NCBI RefSeq assembly: GCF_032854445.1
Contig: NC_088301.1
Coordinates: forward strand, 2,172,001 to 2,236,000
DNA length: 64,000 nucleotides
Reading direction: 5' to 3'
DNA from: Liolophura sinensis
Taxonomy: Eukaryota > Mollusca > Polyplacophora > Chitonida > Chitonidae
Positions 63,500-64,000 of the stretch are shown one piece after another. A program made the position numbers and the translations under genes. The notes under the pieces are model-generated. The model was not told where the DNA came from. It saw only the letters and a program-made list of their open reading frames with translations, and made no database searches. Each line of letters opens with the position of its first letter. The stretch's first letter is position 1.

Positions 63500-64000
63500 T
63501 GTCAACCAGAATATGTTTGATGCTATGTCGGGCATCACACCCAACACACGCGGGAGCACTGCTCCCATCCAAGATGAAATTGTGTATTAGATGAGAATGT
63601 CCAATACGACACCTAGTTAAAACTACTTGGTCTTTACGAGACATTCCACAAGTATAACAATTGTTAGCAATGACAGGATGAATGGCATGCAGTTTATTAT
63701 GGGTCTGCAAGTCCCATTCATCATGTATAGGGCAGTCTTCTCTTCCCTGCCTACGACTGTGTTTCCATGGATAACAATATGACTTGGTATCCAACAGAAT
63801 ATGATATCTTTACCTGTTTAACCAGTTTTCTATGCAAGGCTATAATCTCAAGAATAAATGGGTTTTTAAATTTATTATTCTGAATTGCCAAAAGACAAGA
63901 CAACGAGTCAGTGCATATCACTGAAACATTTGATAAGCCCAAGAATCGGTATATATAAAATTGGAATCAAGATAATTAGCCTTTATTTCCGCTAAAGCTG
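63500..64000 (-). mobile_element. LINE-R: RNase H region, runs out of the window
   Basis: From right to left: CTDSLSCLLAIQNNKFKNPF (RNase H, 63942-63751), the CAGTCGTAGGCAGGGAAG region, HNKLHAIHPVIANN and CRKDQVVLTRCRIGHSHLIH (63700-63580), then CVGCDARHSIKHILVD. It stops at 63500, where the 5' end of LINE-Q begins. The upstream part lies beyond 64000. A deletion of about 80 bp lies at 63727 (joins EWDLQTHN to RQGREDCP). Confidence 0.8.

Overview
The window is animal nuclear DNA. It has spliced exons with GT/AG boundaries and dense, nested, decayed transposable elements, with no operons or bacterial signals. The repeat set suggests a marine mollusc, probably a gastropod such as an abalone: a LINE ending in a hairpin plus (CATT)n, a tRNA-derived SINE ending in the same kind of hairpin, Tc1, BEL/Pao, Ty3/Gypsy and Penelope pieces, and a foldback element. 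The taxon is an inference; the repeat content is read directly.

Only one gene looks like an intact host gene. Three minus-strand exons of a class A (rhodopsin-like) GPCR lie at 25104-25225 (TM1-2), 6700-6824 (TM2-3) and 6378-6501 (second loop and TM4). All three have correct splice sites and matching phases. The intron between the first two is 18.3 kb and is packed with transposons. Other exons must lie outside the window or were not recognised. A second, decayed multi-exon gene (zinc finger plus hAT-like body) lies at 52287-55925, minus strand.

Most of the window is one LINE family. It has a 5' UTR of about 0.65 kb, an ORF1 with CCHC knuckles, an ORF2 with endonuclease, reverse transcriptase and RNase H, and a 3' hairpin followed by (CATT)n. 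Copies are lettered here in order (there is no G or I): A 1381-6005 (+), B 8562-8800 (-), C 9985-12998 (+), D 13003-14200 (-), E 14206-16082 (+), F 16087-19270 (-), H 19314-20238 (inverted plus direct), J 27036-40270 (-), K 31855-37294 (+), L 43905-47950 (+), M 48590-49676 (+), N 49686-51492 (-), O 51495-51938 (+), P 56320-56565 (+), Q 57352-63498 (-), R 63500-64000 (-). No copy is intact. K is the longest open one.

The order of insertion can be read from the nesting. A BEL/Pao element (40275-43900) abuts LINE J. J is interrupted by a Tc1 element (29641-31173), by LINE K (which itself carries a SINE) and by a foldback element with 136-bp arms. A Ty3/Gypsy element (20239-24955) is split by a hairpin-tailed repeat with a 12-bp target duplication. 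A second Tc1 element (57603-59261) sits in LINE Q.

The most interesting signal is a shared 3'-terminal stem-loop. Three different repeat families end in a hairpin with almost the same loop, TGAAATATT, but with different stem sequences that still pair. A 65-bp insertion made only of this hairpin and its CATT tail has its own 11-bp target duplication.
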